DNA of 64,000 nucleotides from positions 62,001 to 126,000 of the forward strand of contig SKCR01033667.1 of assembly GCA_019454045.1 (NCBI GenBank). The letters are read 5' to 3'. This stretch comes from Zanthoxylum bungeanum. Taxonomy: Eukaryota; Streptophyta; Magnoliopsida; Sapindales; Rutaceae. Made by a program: the position numbers and the translations under genes. Of this stretch, positions 45,430-58,323 are shown in pieces. Every line of letters starts with the position of its first letter. The stretch's first letter is position 1. The notes beneath the pieces were generated by a model that was given only the letters and a program-made list of their open reading frames with translations, did not search any database and had not been told where the DNA came from.

Positions 45430-47485
45430 TGTTGGACAATTATGACCCATAGCGTCACTATTTGTACAGATCACGGTGTTGTTGTACAAATTAACTATGT
45501 GACAAAGGAGATTGCACTCTTATCATTTGTGATTAGATCACATAGATATATAAATGATAGGAGGTCCCTGTGATTTTTTCCTGGATTGAGAATGATATGA
45601 GACAGTATCAATCCACGAAGGATAAATCATTAAATATCCCTAGTCAGAGAATTATCGAGATTGGACATCGATGAATGCGTAAAAGACTAGTATTACACTT
45701 GTGCGCGTTGTGAGGGCACAACAACATAGTTCTCATATATTTGGGTATAGGATACTCATGCAAGTGTAATAGGAGGTTGTGTTTCACCGATGGTACGGGA
45801 AACAGCTTCGCTCTGGATAAGACCCCCTCAGAATTCTATTGGTAGTATGACTATGTGTCTATGGAAATTCGAAATCAGGGTAGGTGTATTTGGTCTTAAC
45901 CTGAGACTTGCACCGCTAATACTTGCGACAATCAATATACTTTGGTTGCGGTCGTCCAGGGCTTTAACCGGTTCTGTGTACGCCAATGCTGGGTATATTG
46001 AGAATCGTAGCGTGTTGGGTGTGATGTCAAGACGGAAGTGTCACTCCAATCATATGGAGTTGATGATCGCGTAGGGATACAGAACTGGTTCTCTATATAA
46101 GGTTGCAACAGTCGGGATAATATGACTTGGTCATGATTATCCGATATTAAAGAGACTAGTTGCTTGTCATCCGATATATGCTTCGTACGGGGCAGATATT
46201 GTACCAGCCCCAGGCCTCGCATGTGATCATCTGATACTGGACAGAAATACGCAATACTACATATACTACGCCTGATACAGACCCTTTATTCCTGTAAGGA
46301 TATTTCCGGAGAATTGGGTAGGCATGGCGCTTTGCTAGAGGCCAACCTTGTCTTGTAAATCGATATAAACGTAGTACGCGGTACTTACGTGTTCGGATAG
46401 TTCGACGACCGAATTTATTGCCAACATATCCGGGGATCTCATGGGTCGCTTCCCAAAGATTCACCGATGACGTATGACTCACAATTTTAATTAATCTGGG
46501 ATTAATAACGTGAGAGAGAAAATTAATCTGGGATTAATTGCGGAGATATTTTATCTGGGATAAAATATCAATTAAAGAGAGATAACGATTAATTTGGAAT
46601 TAATCGGTAAATTAATATATTCGATATATTAAACGAAATTGGATTTCGACGTGGAATTAAAATTAGATTTTAATTCGGGCGAACGAATTAATTTAGAATT
46701 AATTCGTTAGCGACGTAGATAGTGACTTCGCTAGGCGTAATCATTTAATTACGACGCAACAGAAAATTCGTTAATTGGGAATTAGCGAACCTGAGCCCGA
46801 GATTATTTACGAGCGCATTCGCATTTCAAATTCGAGCGCGGCACGTCAAATCAAGCGTCAAATCGCTAGTCTCATCTAGCGTCACATCAAGCTTCAAATC
46901 ACTTGTCACTTTGAGTGATGTGACTTGACAACTTGATTGACTTGTGTGATGTGAATAGTTGATGTGGTGGTTGGCAAAACTTAAATGCCATTTGATTTTT
47001 TGGAAAAACAAAATGGAAAATCAATTTTAGAAATTGATTAAGTGTATATGATACACTTTTTAGCCAAACACACACAACACTCTCATCTCTTTTTTTTTTT
47101 GCCTCTTCTCTCCCCACGCCATTTTCTTCTTCTTGTAAGGCAGTGAACTACCGAGAGTTTGAAGAAATGAGGGGAAGCAAGTGCGATTTTCTTGGAAAAA
47201 TCAAGAGTTCTAGCACACTCCGGGATCATGCGAAGGTGATAGGGAAGTCAACCAATGAGCCGGGATTCACCACGATGAAGCTTGGAACTTGGAAGATGAT
47301 CTCCAATGGCCGAACCAGTGAAGAAATCACTGCACTGCCGTGACAGTCCATGAAGGCAGAATCTGAAATTTTGTTACCTCCGCGTCGCTCAACCGCTCGA
47401 TGTAAGTATTCTGCAACTTCCTCGAATGTATTCACACATGTTCATGCTTGATTTATGATCCTTGGGACCCTTAGAATTTCCAACA
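45430..47485 (+). repeat. Copia A4 5' LTR
   Basis: 2,056 bp from TGTTGGACAATTATGACCC to AATTTCCAACA. It carries a sense frame at 45790-46071. It has a block AATTGCGGAGATATTTT near 46537 that the 3' LTR lacks. Confidence 0.93.
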
Positions 47486-47486
47486 A

Positions 47487-47499
47487 TGGTATCAAGAGC
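47487..47499 (+). other. Primer binding site of Copia A4
   Basis: TGGTATCAAGAGC, one base after the LTR end; a one-base variant of the initiator-Met tRNA complement. Confidence 0.9.
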
Positions 47500-49850
47500 T
47501 TGGTTAAAAGCATGAAATTGATTTAGGGCTTAAAATTGGGCAAACTTGATTTTGAGCATGATTAATGAAATCGGATGATTTAGAATGCTTAAAGTATGTT
47601 TAATTGATGATTGATTGGATCAATTTGTTGAAATTATATTTGGAACAAATTTCCCCAATATTTTGGTCATGGCCGAAAATGTGATGCCCTAAAAAGTCTT
47701 GGGATTTTTGATTTTTGACAATTGGATGTGTTGGAAATCATTCGGGATGATGATTTAATGTCGATTGTGTAATTAATTGGATTGAATTCAAATCGGACGT
47801 AAAATCCCCAAATTGCCGAGAGCATAAGAGCATGTGATTGGGTTTGATTTTTGTTAATTTGTGTTGGACACTAATTGATGTAGTTGAGCATGATTAATTA
47901 GCCTAATTTGTGTTTTGGAAATAATGATTTGGGTGATTAATCATGTTAATGCACTTTGATTAATTAAATTGTAAAATTGGATTTTAGTAATTTAGTTAAT
48001 TGGGCTAATTTTGGAAATTGGGCTTGAAATGTTGTAAATGGGCTTATTGGGCTTTGTTGTACAAATTTGGGTTAAGGCAAATTGGATTGGATCCAATTGG
48101 GCCCAAAACCGCTTCCATAAAGCCCAAATGCGACTAATGGACCTTTAAAGTTTAATTGGGCCTAATGGGCCTAAATTGATTTCTGGGCTTATGGGGTAAC
48201 TCCCGGATTGGACTTTGGTTATTGGGTTCGACCCGAGTTGACCAAACGTCCACGTCTTAAGAAATTAATTAAAAGCCCATTGGACTTTAATTAAATTAAC
48301 GTTGGACGTTAAACGAGCTTTGAGACCCGTAACGATTAAATTTGGAATTTAAGACGTAAAAGGTTTATTAATAAAGTGTAATATTTAATTTGGAATTAAA
48401 TAGTGAATTAGAATTAAATACAAATTGAATTGGATTTAATTGTGTAGTTTAATTTAATTCGAGAATTCGTACTTTAAGTACTTATTCGCAAAAACGAGTT
48501 TGACTCGAGCAAAATCAAATCGTTGTTTGAACATTGGATGATCACTAATTATCAGATTAATTAATTTGATTAGATTGATTGATAACATGCTTGTGTGAAT
48601 ACATGGTTGCGATGCATGAATAATGTATATCGGATGGATATTAGATGGGTGGGGTAATTTTAGAAATTGTTGTAATAAATTTGGAATTTATTAATTGGAC
48701 CTGCGTGTCCAGCCTTATCACCTCCTTATTATTTGTATTCTCTTCTCACCTATTCCCCTCAATGTAAATGAGGTTTCTTTAGAAGTGTAGTGTAATGGGT
48801 AGAAGTAATACATGTGCTAGCGGGAGAGAGAAATGGAGAGATTTGATCTAGGATCAATGTGTAAAGTATCCATCCGCATATCATTATTATTTTACATATG
48901 CGCTTTATTATGTGTTTAGAATGCATGTTTAGGGTGTATGATAATGAGACCTTAACAAAGATAATAAATTGGTTGCCAATTTGCACTCGAAAATCCCTCG
49001 CAAAATATTAAGTGTTTTTCCTTCCATTGAGTGATTCTCACTCAAGATCCGAGACTGGCATTGGCTTGTTGGCCAAAGTCAAGGCCTTTGTCCGTCGAGG
49101 ATGTGTTTGAATCACGAAGGCTTTGTTCCATATTGGTGTCTTGTCCAAGTTGTGGTTTGTTGGCCAAAGTCAAGACCACTTCTTGTCCATCGACATTGAT
49201 TACGAAGCTTTCCATGGTCAATGGGTCGCGCTTAACTGGGATCACTAAGTTTGTTGTGCCAAAGCCAAGGCTTAGTTGGTTCAGAGGAAAAAAGGTTAGG
49301 TAATACGTTGGATGTATTGGCATATATAAGATATATGTTTCGGACTTGGATGTCCCCCTACCGGATCTAGGAATTGGATTGGATCCAATCAATCTTAGAG
49401 ATCTACCTAGTTAATTATCATACAATTTGTTGGCCAAAGTCAAGATTGTGTGATATTTAATGGGATCCTAGCCCACTAGGAAACACGGTTTCCCGAGTAC
49501 TCGACAGAGGGTTAGAGGCTCGCCGAAAAATAGTGGGAGGCAAGAATTGAATTTGCAATATTCATTTAATTACTTGCCATACGCGCTCAAAACAAATATC
49601 ATTCGTCGTTATAAATTAAATGTTAGTTGGACTAATATTTAAATGTTGTTTTAATAAATAGTTGGACTATATATTCAAACTATTCATTTATAGTTGATTT
49701 TATAATTGGATTATAGTAATCAATATAATTGATATTAATCTATTAAATTATTATTGATTAAATAGTTGGACTATTGTAATCATTATAATAAATAGTAACG
49801 AAATCGTTGATTAAATAGTTGGACTATTAAAATCAAGATATAATTGAAAG
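47500..49850 (+). other. Copia A4 leader
   Basis: About 2.3 kb without a conserved frame. It aligns by eye to the leaders of A2 and A3 in reverse. It carries four TTGTTGGCCAAAGTCAAG motifs (49066-49084, 49157-49175, variant 49251-49270, 49437-49455). Confidence 0.8.
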
Positions 49851-52800
49851 ATTAGTGTTTAAAACATAATCTTAGGGAAAATGTATTAAACGACTTTAAT
49901 TTTCAAAATTGGGAATAATTTCAGGATGGTCCTGGAAAATAATAAGTTACTTTATTTGATAAAATAACATATTATGCCTAAGCCCGGAGTTAAGCAAATA
50001 GTAGAGCATAATCTTTGGAAGATTTATGTGATGATAACTTAAGTGCTTAATCCATTAAGCTTGTCGCAGTAGACTCCTTAATTTCTGAATCAGAACTAAG
50101 GATTAGATCCTTAAAGCATGATAAAGAAATTGAATGATCTTCATAAATCTATCTTTAGATTTTAGAAGTACTAAATTGCAATAAATAACTCTTGGAGAGT
50201 TAATGACTATTCTCAAGGAGATAAAGTCAAACTTTGCAATTAGGCAAGTAGCGCAAGGCGCACTTTACTTCGATATTCCAGAAACCCGAGGCTAGGCCAA
50301 AGGCTACTGGAATGTGAAAAAAAGGCAAAGGCAATATCATTATAATCTTCTGGGAAGATAAAGGACATATCCCAAAATGTCTGCTTAAATGTGGCAAACG
50401 GGATCGCGGAAGCGTGACTGCCGTTTGGACAAAGCAGACATGAAGGAATAGAAGACGAGCAAGGCTCTGACTTCAAATATGTTTGTCATATATATGTTCA
50501 CTACTAGTATTAAAATTGGATTTTAGATACTTAGTGTGATATATATATATATATATTGATGTTCAGAATCTGCTGTGAGCATGATACTGACTTCAGTTGA
50601 GATTTATCTGCGAATAGTAAACGGGACGAAAGTCACTGTTTTAACCGTAGATACCTAAGTTTATGAACTACCATTCGGGTGTGTACCTAAATTTGGAAAC
50701 TGTTATAATGTAACTAGTTTGACTACATACATTATCTCTATATCAGTGTTTAACCCACTGCGGGTGAACCTTTATATTCTAGAACACTAAAGTGTTTTAT
50801 TATATAAAGATGATATTGAGATAAACACATTAGATGTGAATAAAAGAGTTTATATTTTGAATATAAATAAAATCTCAAACGTATAACATGACAGACAATA
50901 GCTCAAACTGATTTGATCAGATGAAACTTAAATGTGGCATTGTTGTCTGGGACACAATCAAACAAGAATCGTATATCCACACCTTTTGAAGAGTGGGTAC
51001 TCGGACTAATTTGATTCTAATCAAATAAAGTCTACGAATCTAGTTTATTTGGGCAAAGCGCCTAAAACACTATTTACTTGGTAAAAGTGTAAATGCCACC
51101 GATCTGATAGCCCTAGTTCATAGTGAAGCAAGTGGGCCCATGTCTAGCTAGGCTAGAGGTGGATATGAATATTTCGTGACCTATACGGATGTGGCATCGC
51201 GTTATGGTTATGTGTTTCTTTTGAAACACAAATCGGAAACTTTTAAAGTTTCGACACGAAATAGACAAACAGATCGGCTAAAGTATTAAACCATCACGGT
51301 AATACCGTAATGGAAAATACTTAAGCAATAAGTTTATAATAGACTTGAAAGAGTATAGTATTCTTTCAATAAGGACTCCTCACGGAACACGTCAAAGTGA
51401 CGGTGTGTCCGAACAGATAAACCGAATTTTGTTGGACATGATAAGGTTAATCATGAGTCGCTCTGAGCTACCATTTCCTTCAACGGATAAGCATAAACAG
51501 TGCAAGAACTTATTTAGAATAAGGTTCCATAAAATCTGTTTGACAGATTTCATATTAGATATGAACAAGAAAGAAACCAGGTCTCTCATTCCTGAATATT
51601 TGGGTATGTTAGGCATACGTTTGGATGATACCAAACTAAAACCCAAGTTGGATAAGTGCCAATTGTAGGTTATCCTAGGGATACATAAGTATAGTACTTA
51701 TACATCTCACTAGAGAACAATTAGATTGTTGCTCACCATGCGATTTTCCTATGAGGGATACCGATATGCAGTGGTAAGTGGGAGGATAGTAAAACTCGAT
51801 GAAAATCGGAGTAATACTGTTCAAGGCACCGAATCTTAATGGAACACAAATAGTTCATCAAGGATGAAACTATATCATTAATCTTCGAATACACAAGAAC
51901 CGCGTATGTCAGAGAGAGTCAGAAAACAACCTGGGATATGGGTTTCTGATCTCACCTCTTAAAGATGTCTATCTTATTGAGGTATACCAACTGACTACGT
52001 ATGAGGAAGTGATACAAGGTATCGACTCCCAATTATGACAAAGTTTCATGAGTCCGAAATGGATTCCATGTAAATCAACCAAGTTTGGATACTAGTTGAT
52101 GTACCATAAGGCATTGTGCCTATTGGTACTATAAGTCTTCAAGAAAGACGTACATGGATGGCAACATACCAACGTATAAAGCTAGGATTTTTACGGAAAG
52201 GTATCGTTATCAACATTGTGTTGATTACGATTCAACCTTTTACCTATTGCCACGGTAAATCCATTTGGAGAATGCTTGCTGAAGCTGCATGTTTCATTCA
52301 TGAAATATGTCAACTTTACGGGAAAATCGCTTTCCTGAAAAGGAAACCTTTTGGAGGATGTTTATAACATCCTGTCGATTTTGTCATACCAAAACTAGCA
52401 AACAAGGTTTGCAGGTTGTTCGATCCATGTTTGGATTGTAGCAGACATAGGTTCTTGGAATTATCGTTTTGATGTAATCATAATAGTTTATGATTTAATT
52501 CAAAAACGAAAATGATTCTTGTGTATATAAGAGGGTTAGTGGGAGCGCACTGACAATAAATGTCCTATAAATAATGATATTCCCATATAAAAACAATCGG
52601 TGAAAGATTTTCTTTCGAGAAGACTCTCCGAGAAATCATACATTGAAAAATATACGCGACCTGGTGTCTCATACGCTTTGAGCATATGGATTCACAAACA
52701 GGCCAATCCAAGTGATAGTCACTGGATTGATGTTAAAAACATCCGTTAGTATCTTAGAGATCTAATGATGTTGTCTTAAACTATGGAGATGGAGAACTTG

Positions 52801-53240
52801 AAGTGACTGTGATCACTGTTGCAAGTTTCCAAACCGATAAAACGGTACTACAAAGTTTGAATAACGGTACAATGAGCTGGAAATCTTCCAAGCAAGATAC
52901 TGTTACCGAATAAACAACATATGCGGGTTAATTGCTGCAGCTGAGACGGTAATAGAAGCCTTCTGGGTCGTTAATAAATCTAATTAGATTAGATATAATT
53001 CTGTTAGCAGCTGAGCTAGGCTTGAGCACAGGCTAAAGAATTAACGGTCTCATCAACGATCCAGATATATACTTCGATAATTCATCTGATTCGTTCGGAT
53101 CATACATCGTGGCGATGTGATGATCGAATAAATCGCATCAGATGATAATCATGTAAATCCGCTGACGAAAGTCTTTCATCAGCAGTTTGAGCCAAGCGTA
53201 CATAGTTCGGGTGTAAGACACTCGAGTGATTGGCTATAGG
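49851..53240 (+). pseudogene. Copia A4 gag-pol, extensively decayed
   Basis: Domain order is still visible through many stops: a gag opening near 49875 resembling MGENVFN...NFPDWE, a Lys-rich tail and CLKCGKR knuckle trace near 50290-50400, GAG-pre-integrase near 50935-51080, integrase pieces (51115 HSEASGPMSS, where the catalytic Asp has become Glu; ARGGYEYFVTYTD; 51345-51480 with EQINRILLDMIRLIMSRSEL), RT traces (52110-52260, 52640-52740) and RNase H traces (52850-53000). No frame exceeds about 110 codons. A (TA)n run sits near 50540. No functional protein can be produced. Confidence 0.8.
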
Positions 53241-53253
53241 CCAAGTGGGAGAT
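53241..53253 (+). other. Polypurine tract of Copia A4
   Basis: CCAAGTGGGAGAT directly before the 3' LTR, the plus-strand DNA priming site. Confidence 0.8.
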
Positions 53254-55270
53254 TGTTGGACAATTATGACCCATAGCGTCACTATTTGTACAGATCACGG
53301 TGTTGTTGTACAAATTAACTATGTGACAAAGGAGATTGCACTCTTATCATTTGTGATTAGATCACCTAGATATATAAATGATATGAAGTCCCTGTGATTT
53401 GTTCCTGGATTGAGAATGATATGAGACAGTATCAATCCATGAAGGATAAATCATTAAATATCCCTAGTCAGAGAATTATCGAGATTGGACATCGATGAAT
53501 GCGTAAAAGACTAGTATTACACTTGTGCGCGTTGTGAGGGCACAACAACATAGTTCTCATATATTTGGGTATAAGATACTCATGCAAGTGTAATAGGAGG
53601 TTGTGTTTCACCGATGGTACGGGAAACAGCTTCGCTCTGGATAAGACCCCCTCGGAATTCCATTGGTAGTATGACTATGTGTCTATGGAAATCCGAAATC
53701 AGGGTAGGTGTATTTGGTCTTAACCTGAGACTTGCACCGCTAATACTTGCGACAATCAATATACTTTGGTTGCGTTCGTCCAGGGCTTTAACCGGTTCTG
53801 TGTACGCCAATGCTGGGTATATTGAGAATCGTAGTGTGTTGGGTGTGATGTCAAGATGGAAGTGTCACTCCAGTCATATGGAGTTGATGATCGCGCAGGG
53901 ATACAGAACTGGTTCTCTATATAAGGTTACAACCGTCGGGATAATATGACTTGGTCATGATTATCCGATATTAAAGAGACTAGTTGCTTTTCATTCGATA
54001 TATGCTTCGTACGGGGCAGACAATGTACCAGCCCCAGGCCTCGCATGTGATCATCTGATACTGGACAGAAATACGCAATACTACGTATACTACGCCTGAT
54101 ACAGATCCTTTATTCCTGTAAGGATATTTTCGGAGAATTGGGTAGGCATGGCGCTTTGCTAGAGGCCAACCTTGTCTTGTAAATCGGTATAAACGTAGTA
54201 CAAGGTACTTACGTGTTCAGATAGTCCGACGACCGAATTTACTGCCAACATATCTGGGGATCTCATGGGTCACATCCCAAAGATTCACCGATGACGTATG
54301 ACTCGCACATTTAATTAATCTGGGATTAATAACGTGAGAGAGAAAATTAATCTGGGATAAAATATCAATTAAAGAGAGATAACAATTAATTTGGAATTAA
54401 TCGGTAAATTAATATATTCGATATATTAAACGAAATTGGATTTTGACGCGGAATTAAAATTAGATTTTAATTCGGGCGAACAAATTCATTTAGAATTAAT
54501 TCGTTAGCGACGTAGATAGTGACTTCGCTAGGCGTAATCATTTAATTACGACGCAACGGAAAATTTGTTAATTGGGAATTAGCGAACCCGAGCCCGAGAT
54601 TATTTACGAGCGCATTCGCATTTCGAATTCGAGCGCGGCACATCAAATCGCTAATCGCATCTAGCGTCACATCAAGCGTCAAATCACTTGTCACTTTGAG
54701 TGATGTGACTTGACAACTTGATTGACTTGTGTGATGTGAATAGTTGATGTGGTGGTTGGCAAAACTTAAATGCCATTTGATTTTTTGGAAAAACAAAATG
54801 GAAAATCAATTTTAGAAATTGATTAAGTGTATATGATAAACTTTTTAGCCAAACACACACAACACTCTCATCTCTCCTCTCTTTTCCCTCTTCTCTCCTC
54901 ACACCATTTTCTTATTCTTGTGAGGCTGTGAACTGCTGAGAGTTTGAAGAAATGGGGGGAAGCAAGTGCCATTTTCTTGGCAAAATCAAGAGTGCTAGCA
55001 CACTCCGGGATCATGCGAAGGTGATAGGGAAGTTCACCCATGAGCCGGGAATCACCACGACGAAGCTTGGAGCTTGGAAGATGATCTCCAATGGCCGAAC
55101 CAGTGAAGAAATCACTGCACTGTCGTGACAGTCCATGAAGGCAGAATCTGAAATTTTGTTACCTCTGCGTCGCTCAACCGCTTGATGTAAGTATTCCGCA
55201 ACTTCCTCGAATGTATTCACACATGTTCATGCTTGATTTATGATCCTTGGGACCCTTAGAATTTCCAACA
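53254..55270 (+). repeat. Copia A4 3' LTR
   Basis: 2,017 bp, the same ends as the 5' LTR and few substitutions. The length difference is due mainly to small deletions (near 54350 and 54650). It contains the sense frame at 53614-53949. It is followed by TTTAG at 55271-55275. Confidence 0.93.
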
Positions 55271-55275
55271 TTTAG

Positions 55276-55878
55276 GCACAATTTGGATCCAATCCAATTG
55301 TCCTAAACCAAGCTTGTCCCAACCAAGCCCATTAAGCCCAAATACAATAATATTAGCCCAATTTAATTTAAAGACTAATTTTATTATTAACATAATATTA
55401 TAAATATCATATTAATTAATTATGTGTAATTGCCATAATTAATTAGTTAAACCAATATTTCCAAAACATCAATTAAACTAATTAATCATGCTTTAATATA
55501 TTCAATTCATGTCCAACACAATTGAAGCAAAATCAATCTATACATGCTTATCATGCTCATAGTTTTTGACAAGAAATTATCACACAATTTGATTTCAATC
55601 CAATTAAATCAACATCTATCATACATTTCATGCCAACAACACATCCAATTGTCTAATTTTCAAAAAATCGCCATGATACATGCTAGGGTAGTTTCGGCTA
55701 AGCTTAAGGAAATTAGGGAAAATATTATCCAATTCATTTTCTCAATTCCTAAGATGCATAAATCTAATTCATCATCATCCAAGCTCAACCAAACAACTAA
55801 TTTGAAGAAATCATGCTCCAAACACAAAACCCCAAATTAAAGTATATAAACCCTAAAACTAAAACATGCTTAGAAAAG
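55276..55878 (-). other. Copia A3 leader, part 2
   Basis: Noncoding leader of A3 resuming after the A4 target duplication, up to the primer site. It corresponds to A2 at about 14480-15045. Confidence 0.8.
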
Positions 55879-55891
55879 GCTCTTGATACCA
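55879..55891 (-). other. Primer binding site of Copia A3
   Basis: The reverse complement is TGGTATCAAGAGC, one base from the LTR at 55893. Confidence 0.88.
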
Positions 55892-55892
55892 T

Positions 55893-57306
55893 TGTTAGTG
55901 TTCCTAAAACATGCCGATGATCTCTAAGATGGTTTTATGTGTGAATATTCAAAGAAGTTGCGGAATAAACTTACAATGATCGGATTTGATGGATGTATGA
56001 AGTTCAAAACTTTTGATCCTTTGTTGAAGCTCCAAGCTTTGAGATGAGTTCCAACTCAAGGGTAAGTATCATTATCACCTTTATCTTGACTCCTTATGTG
56101 CTAGCAATGAAGATTTTTTGAAGCAAAAAATCAAGAACAATGAGCCCTAGCTCACGGCATTGAGATAAAAAGAAGAGCCTTTTGGTTTCTTTGATATTTG
56201 ATTTCTAAAATCTATTTTCCAAGTCAACTTCCGAAGTTGGTATATAGTATAATTTCAAAAATAAAATAATGAAGTGTGTTGAGATTGGTTAGTGTGATTT
56301 ACAAGCAATCTAAGCTTACACTCAACAATTAACAACTTCCATCACATGTCAAATGTGTGATGTAATTCAAGTGGGTCCCATCACTTTTAAATTCCAAATT
56401 TAAGTCGAATAATCTTAACACGCAACTTCGCTCGGGCTTGGGTTCGTTTAATTCCGAAATAAACGAATTTACCGTTACGACATAATTAAATCCAATTTAA
56501 TTAAATGATAATGCCTAGCAAAATTATTACGAAAGTCGCTTACGAATTAATTCTAAATTAATTCGTTTGCCCGAATTAAAATCCAATTTTAATTCTGCTT
56601 TGAAATCTAATTTTAATTAATATATCCGATATATTATTTAATCGATTAATTCCAAATTAATCGTTCTCTCTCTTCTAATCGAATTTTATCCCAGATAAAT
56701 TCTTGCCGCAATTAATCCTAGATTAATTCTATTTGAGTCAAATATCATCGGTGAATCTTTGGGAAGTGACCCATGAGATCCCTGGATATGTTGGCAGTAA
56801 ATCTGGTCGTTAGACTATCCGAACACGTGCGTACCTAGTACCACGTTCTTACTGATTTACAAGACATGGTTGGCTTCTAGCAAAGCACCGTGCCTACCCA
56901 ATTCTCCAGAAATATTCTTCTACAGAATATATAATCTTTATCAAGCGTAGTATACTAAGTATTGCATATTACGATCCAGTATCGGATGTCACATGCTAGG
57001 CATGGGGCTGGAATTGTGTCTGTCCCGTACGAAGCATATATCGGATCACTAGCAACTAGTCTCTTAAATCGGATAATCATGACCTTGTCATATTATACCG
57101 ATAGCTGCAGCATTTAAGAGTACCAGTTCTGTATCTCTGCGTGATCATCATTTCCATATGTCTGAAGTGATACTTTCATCTTGACATCACACCCAATACA
57201 CTACGATTCTCAGTAAACCCAAAAGAGGCGTACACAGAACCTGTTAAAGCCCCGGACGACCAAAACCAAAGCGTACTGATTGTCACAAGTATTAGCAATG
57301 CAAGTC
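55893..57306 (-). repeat. Copia A3 5' LTR, inner part
   Basis: Begins TGTTAGTGTTCC and matches the 3' LTR (28846 onward) closely until the Athila insertion at 57306. AAGTC (57302-57306) is the predicted Athila target duplication. In the intact LTR the sequence would continue with TCAGGTTAAGACC (as at 30262). Confidence 0.92.
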
Positions 57307-57780
57307 TGATGAGCGGAAAATATATCAATATTTACCGCCCATTTTACCTAATATTTTGTTTAGTTTCTCAGGTTTGATGAACGTTTTGATGTGTTTTATG
57401 TGTTTTGCAGATATATAAAGTATTGGTATTTAATGGAATCAACTCAGGGCTAAAACAATGAAATTCGGAGCAAAAAATGACGAAAACGGAAATTTACTAT
57501 ACGAGTCACGAAGTGTAGTCCTAAATTCCAGTTTTGTGCAAGTTTCGTATTTTGGCCATAACTGTTTCATCCGATATCCGATTGAGCTGATTCAAGTTGC
57601 ATATTAAACAAAAAACAAAGATCTACAACTTTGAAGATTTAAATATTTTCGAATTCTGAAGTTTGGAAGGCCACAATTAATGAACAATCTAGTGTATTTT
57701 GTGTAATTACTATAGTCATTTTCAAAATATAAAATAAAATATAAAAATAAAAATTGTCAAACTTCCACCAAACATGCTTC

Positions 57781-57852
57781 CATGTTTGATGCCATGTTTG
57801 GTACCATGTTTGGTGCCATGTTTGATGCCACGTTTGGTGCCATGTTTGGTGG
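57781..57852 (+). repeat. 12-bp minisatellite in Athila LTR
   Basis: Six tandem units of CATGTTTGGTGC with minor variants. The minus-strand Athila LTR has only the unexpanded equivalent near 11570-11620. Confidence 0.92.
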
Positions 57853-58148
57853 AGCAATTGGTGGAGAAATTGGTGGAAGCCTTTAGTTTTTCCTATAAAT
57901 ACCAAGCTAAACTTTGTAAATTTTCCATGCTTTCTTTAGAGAAATTTCTCCATGAAAACCTAAAGGAAAGTGTCTTGTATATTATTTAAGTTTTCTTGTA
58001 TTTTTTTTTATTTATTTAATAAAATTTTGTGTCTTTTCTTTTACAGCATGAGCAGGTAATCTCATTCTGCTAGGATGAAGAGGTAAGACTTTTAATATAA
58101 TAAAATAGATTAATCTCTCTTATTTTAATAAAATTTGGATTAATTAGT

Positions 58149-58323
58149 TACCGCCTATATGGCCGATTTAGGTGACAACCTTATTTACCGCCTATATGGT
58201 CGGTTTTTCATTTCAAGACGTAGTTTCCGCCTATATGGTCAGTTTATGTAATAATCTTGTTACCGCCTATATGGTCGGTTGGAGTTAATTGAGACAAATG
58301 AAATTACCGCCTTTATGGTCTGG
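58149..58323 (+). repeat. Five interspersed imperfect palindromes in Athila LTR
   Basis: Copies of TACCGCCTATATGGTCGGTT at about 58149, 58186, 58225, 58261 and 58304, separated by unrelated spacers of about 16-24 bp. Each is nearly its own reverse complement. The other Athila LTR has three copies (5055-5190). Confidence 0.9.

Larger units (their letters stand above)
45430..55270 (+). mobile_element. Complete Copia family A element A4
   Basis: 9,841 bp on the plus strand, opposite to its host A3. LTRs are at 45430-47485 and 53254-55270; the primer site, polypurine tract and TTTAG duplication are all present. The LTRs are close to each other, whereas the coding interior is heavily decayed. Confidence 0.94.
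28846..57306 (-). mobile_element. Copia family A element A3, with three elements inserted in it
   Basis: Minus-strand element. Its 3' LTR is 28846-30743, its pol is 30744-32897 and 42004-43832, its leader is 43833-45429 and 55276-55878, and its 5' LTR starts at 55893. Element E interrupts the integrase, element A4 the leader, and a plus-strand Athila the 5' LTR at 57306. Removing the insertions and one copy of each target duplication rejoins the parts. The last roughly 480 bp of the 5' LTR should lie right of the window, beyond the Athila. Confidence 0.9.

Noticed and set aside
47143..47343. Short frame in the A4 LTR near its end
   Set aside because: LTR sequence; the corresponding region of the 3' LTR (54951 onward) does not keep the same frame.
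55544..55840. 98-codon plus-strand frame in the A3 leader
   Set aside because: Antisense to the element, low complexity, and not conserved in the A2 leader.
57639..57905. Minus-strand frame with WHQT repeats
   Set aside because: It is the translation of the 12-bp LTR minisatellite and lies in noncoding LTR.
58149..58323. CRISPR-like regularly spaced repeats
   Set aside because: Spacers are short and uneven, the setting is a plant retrotransposon LTR, and no cas genes exist.
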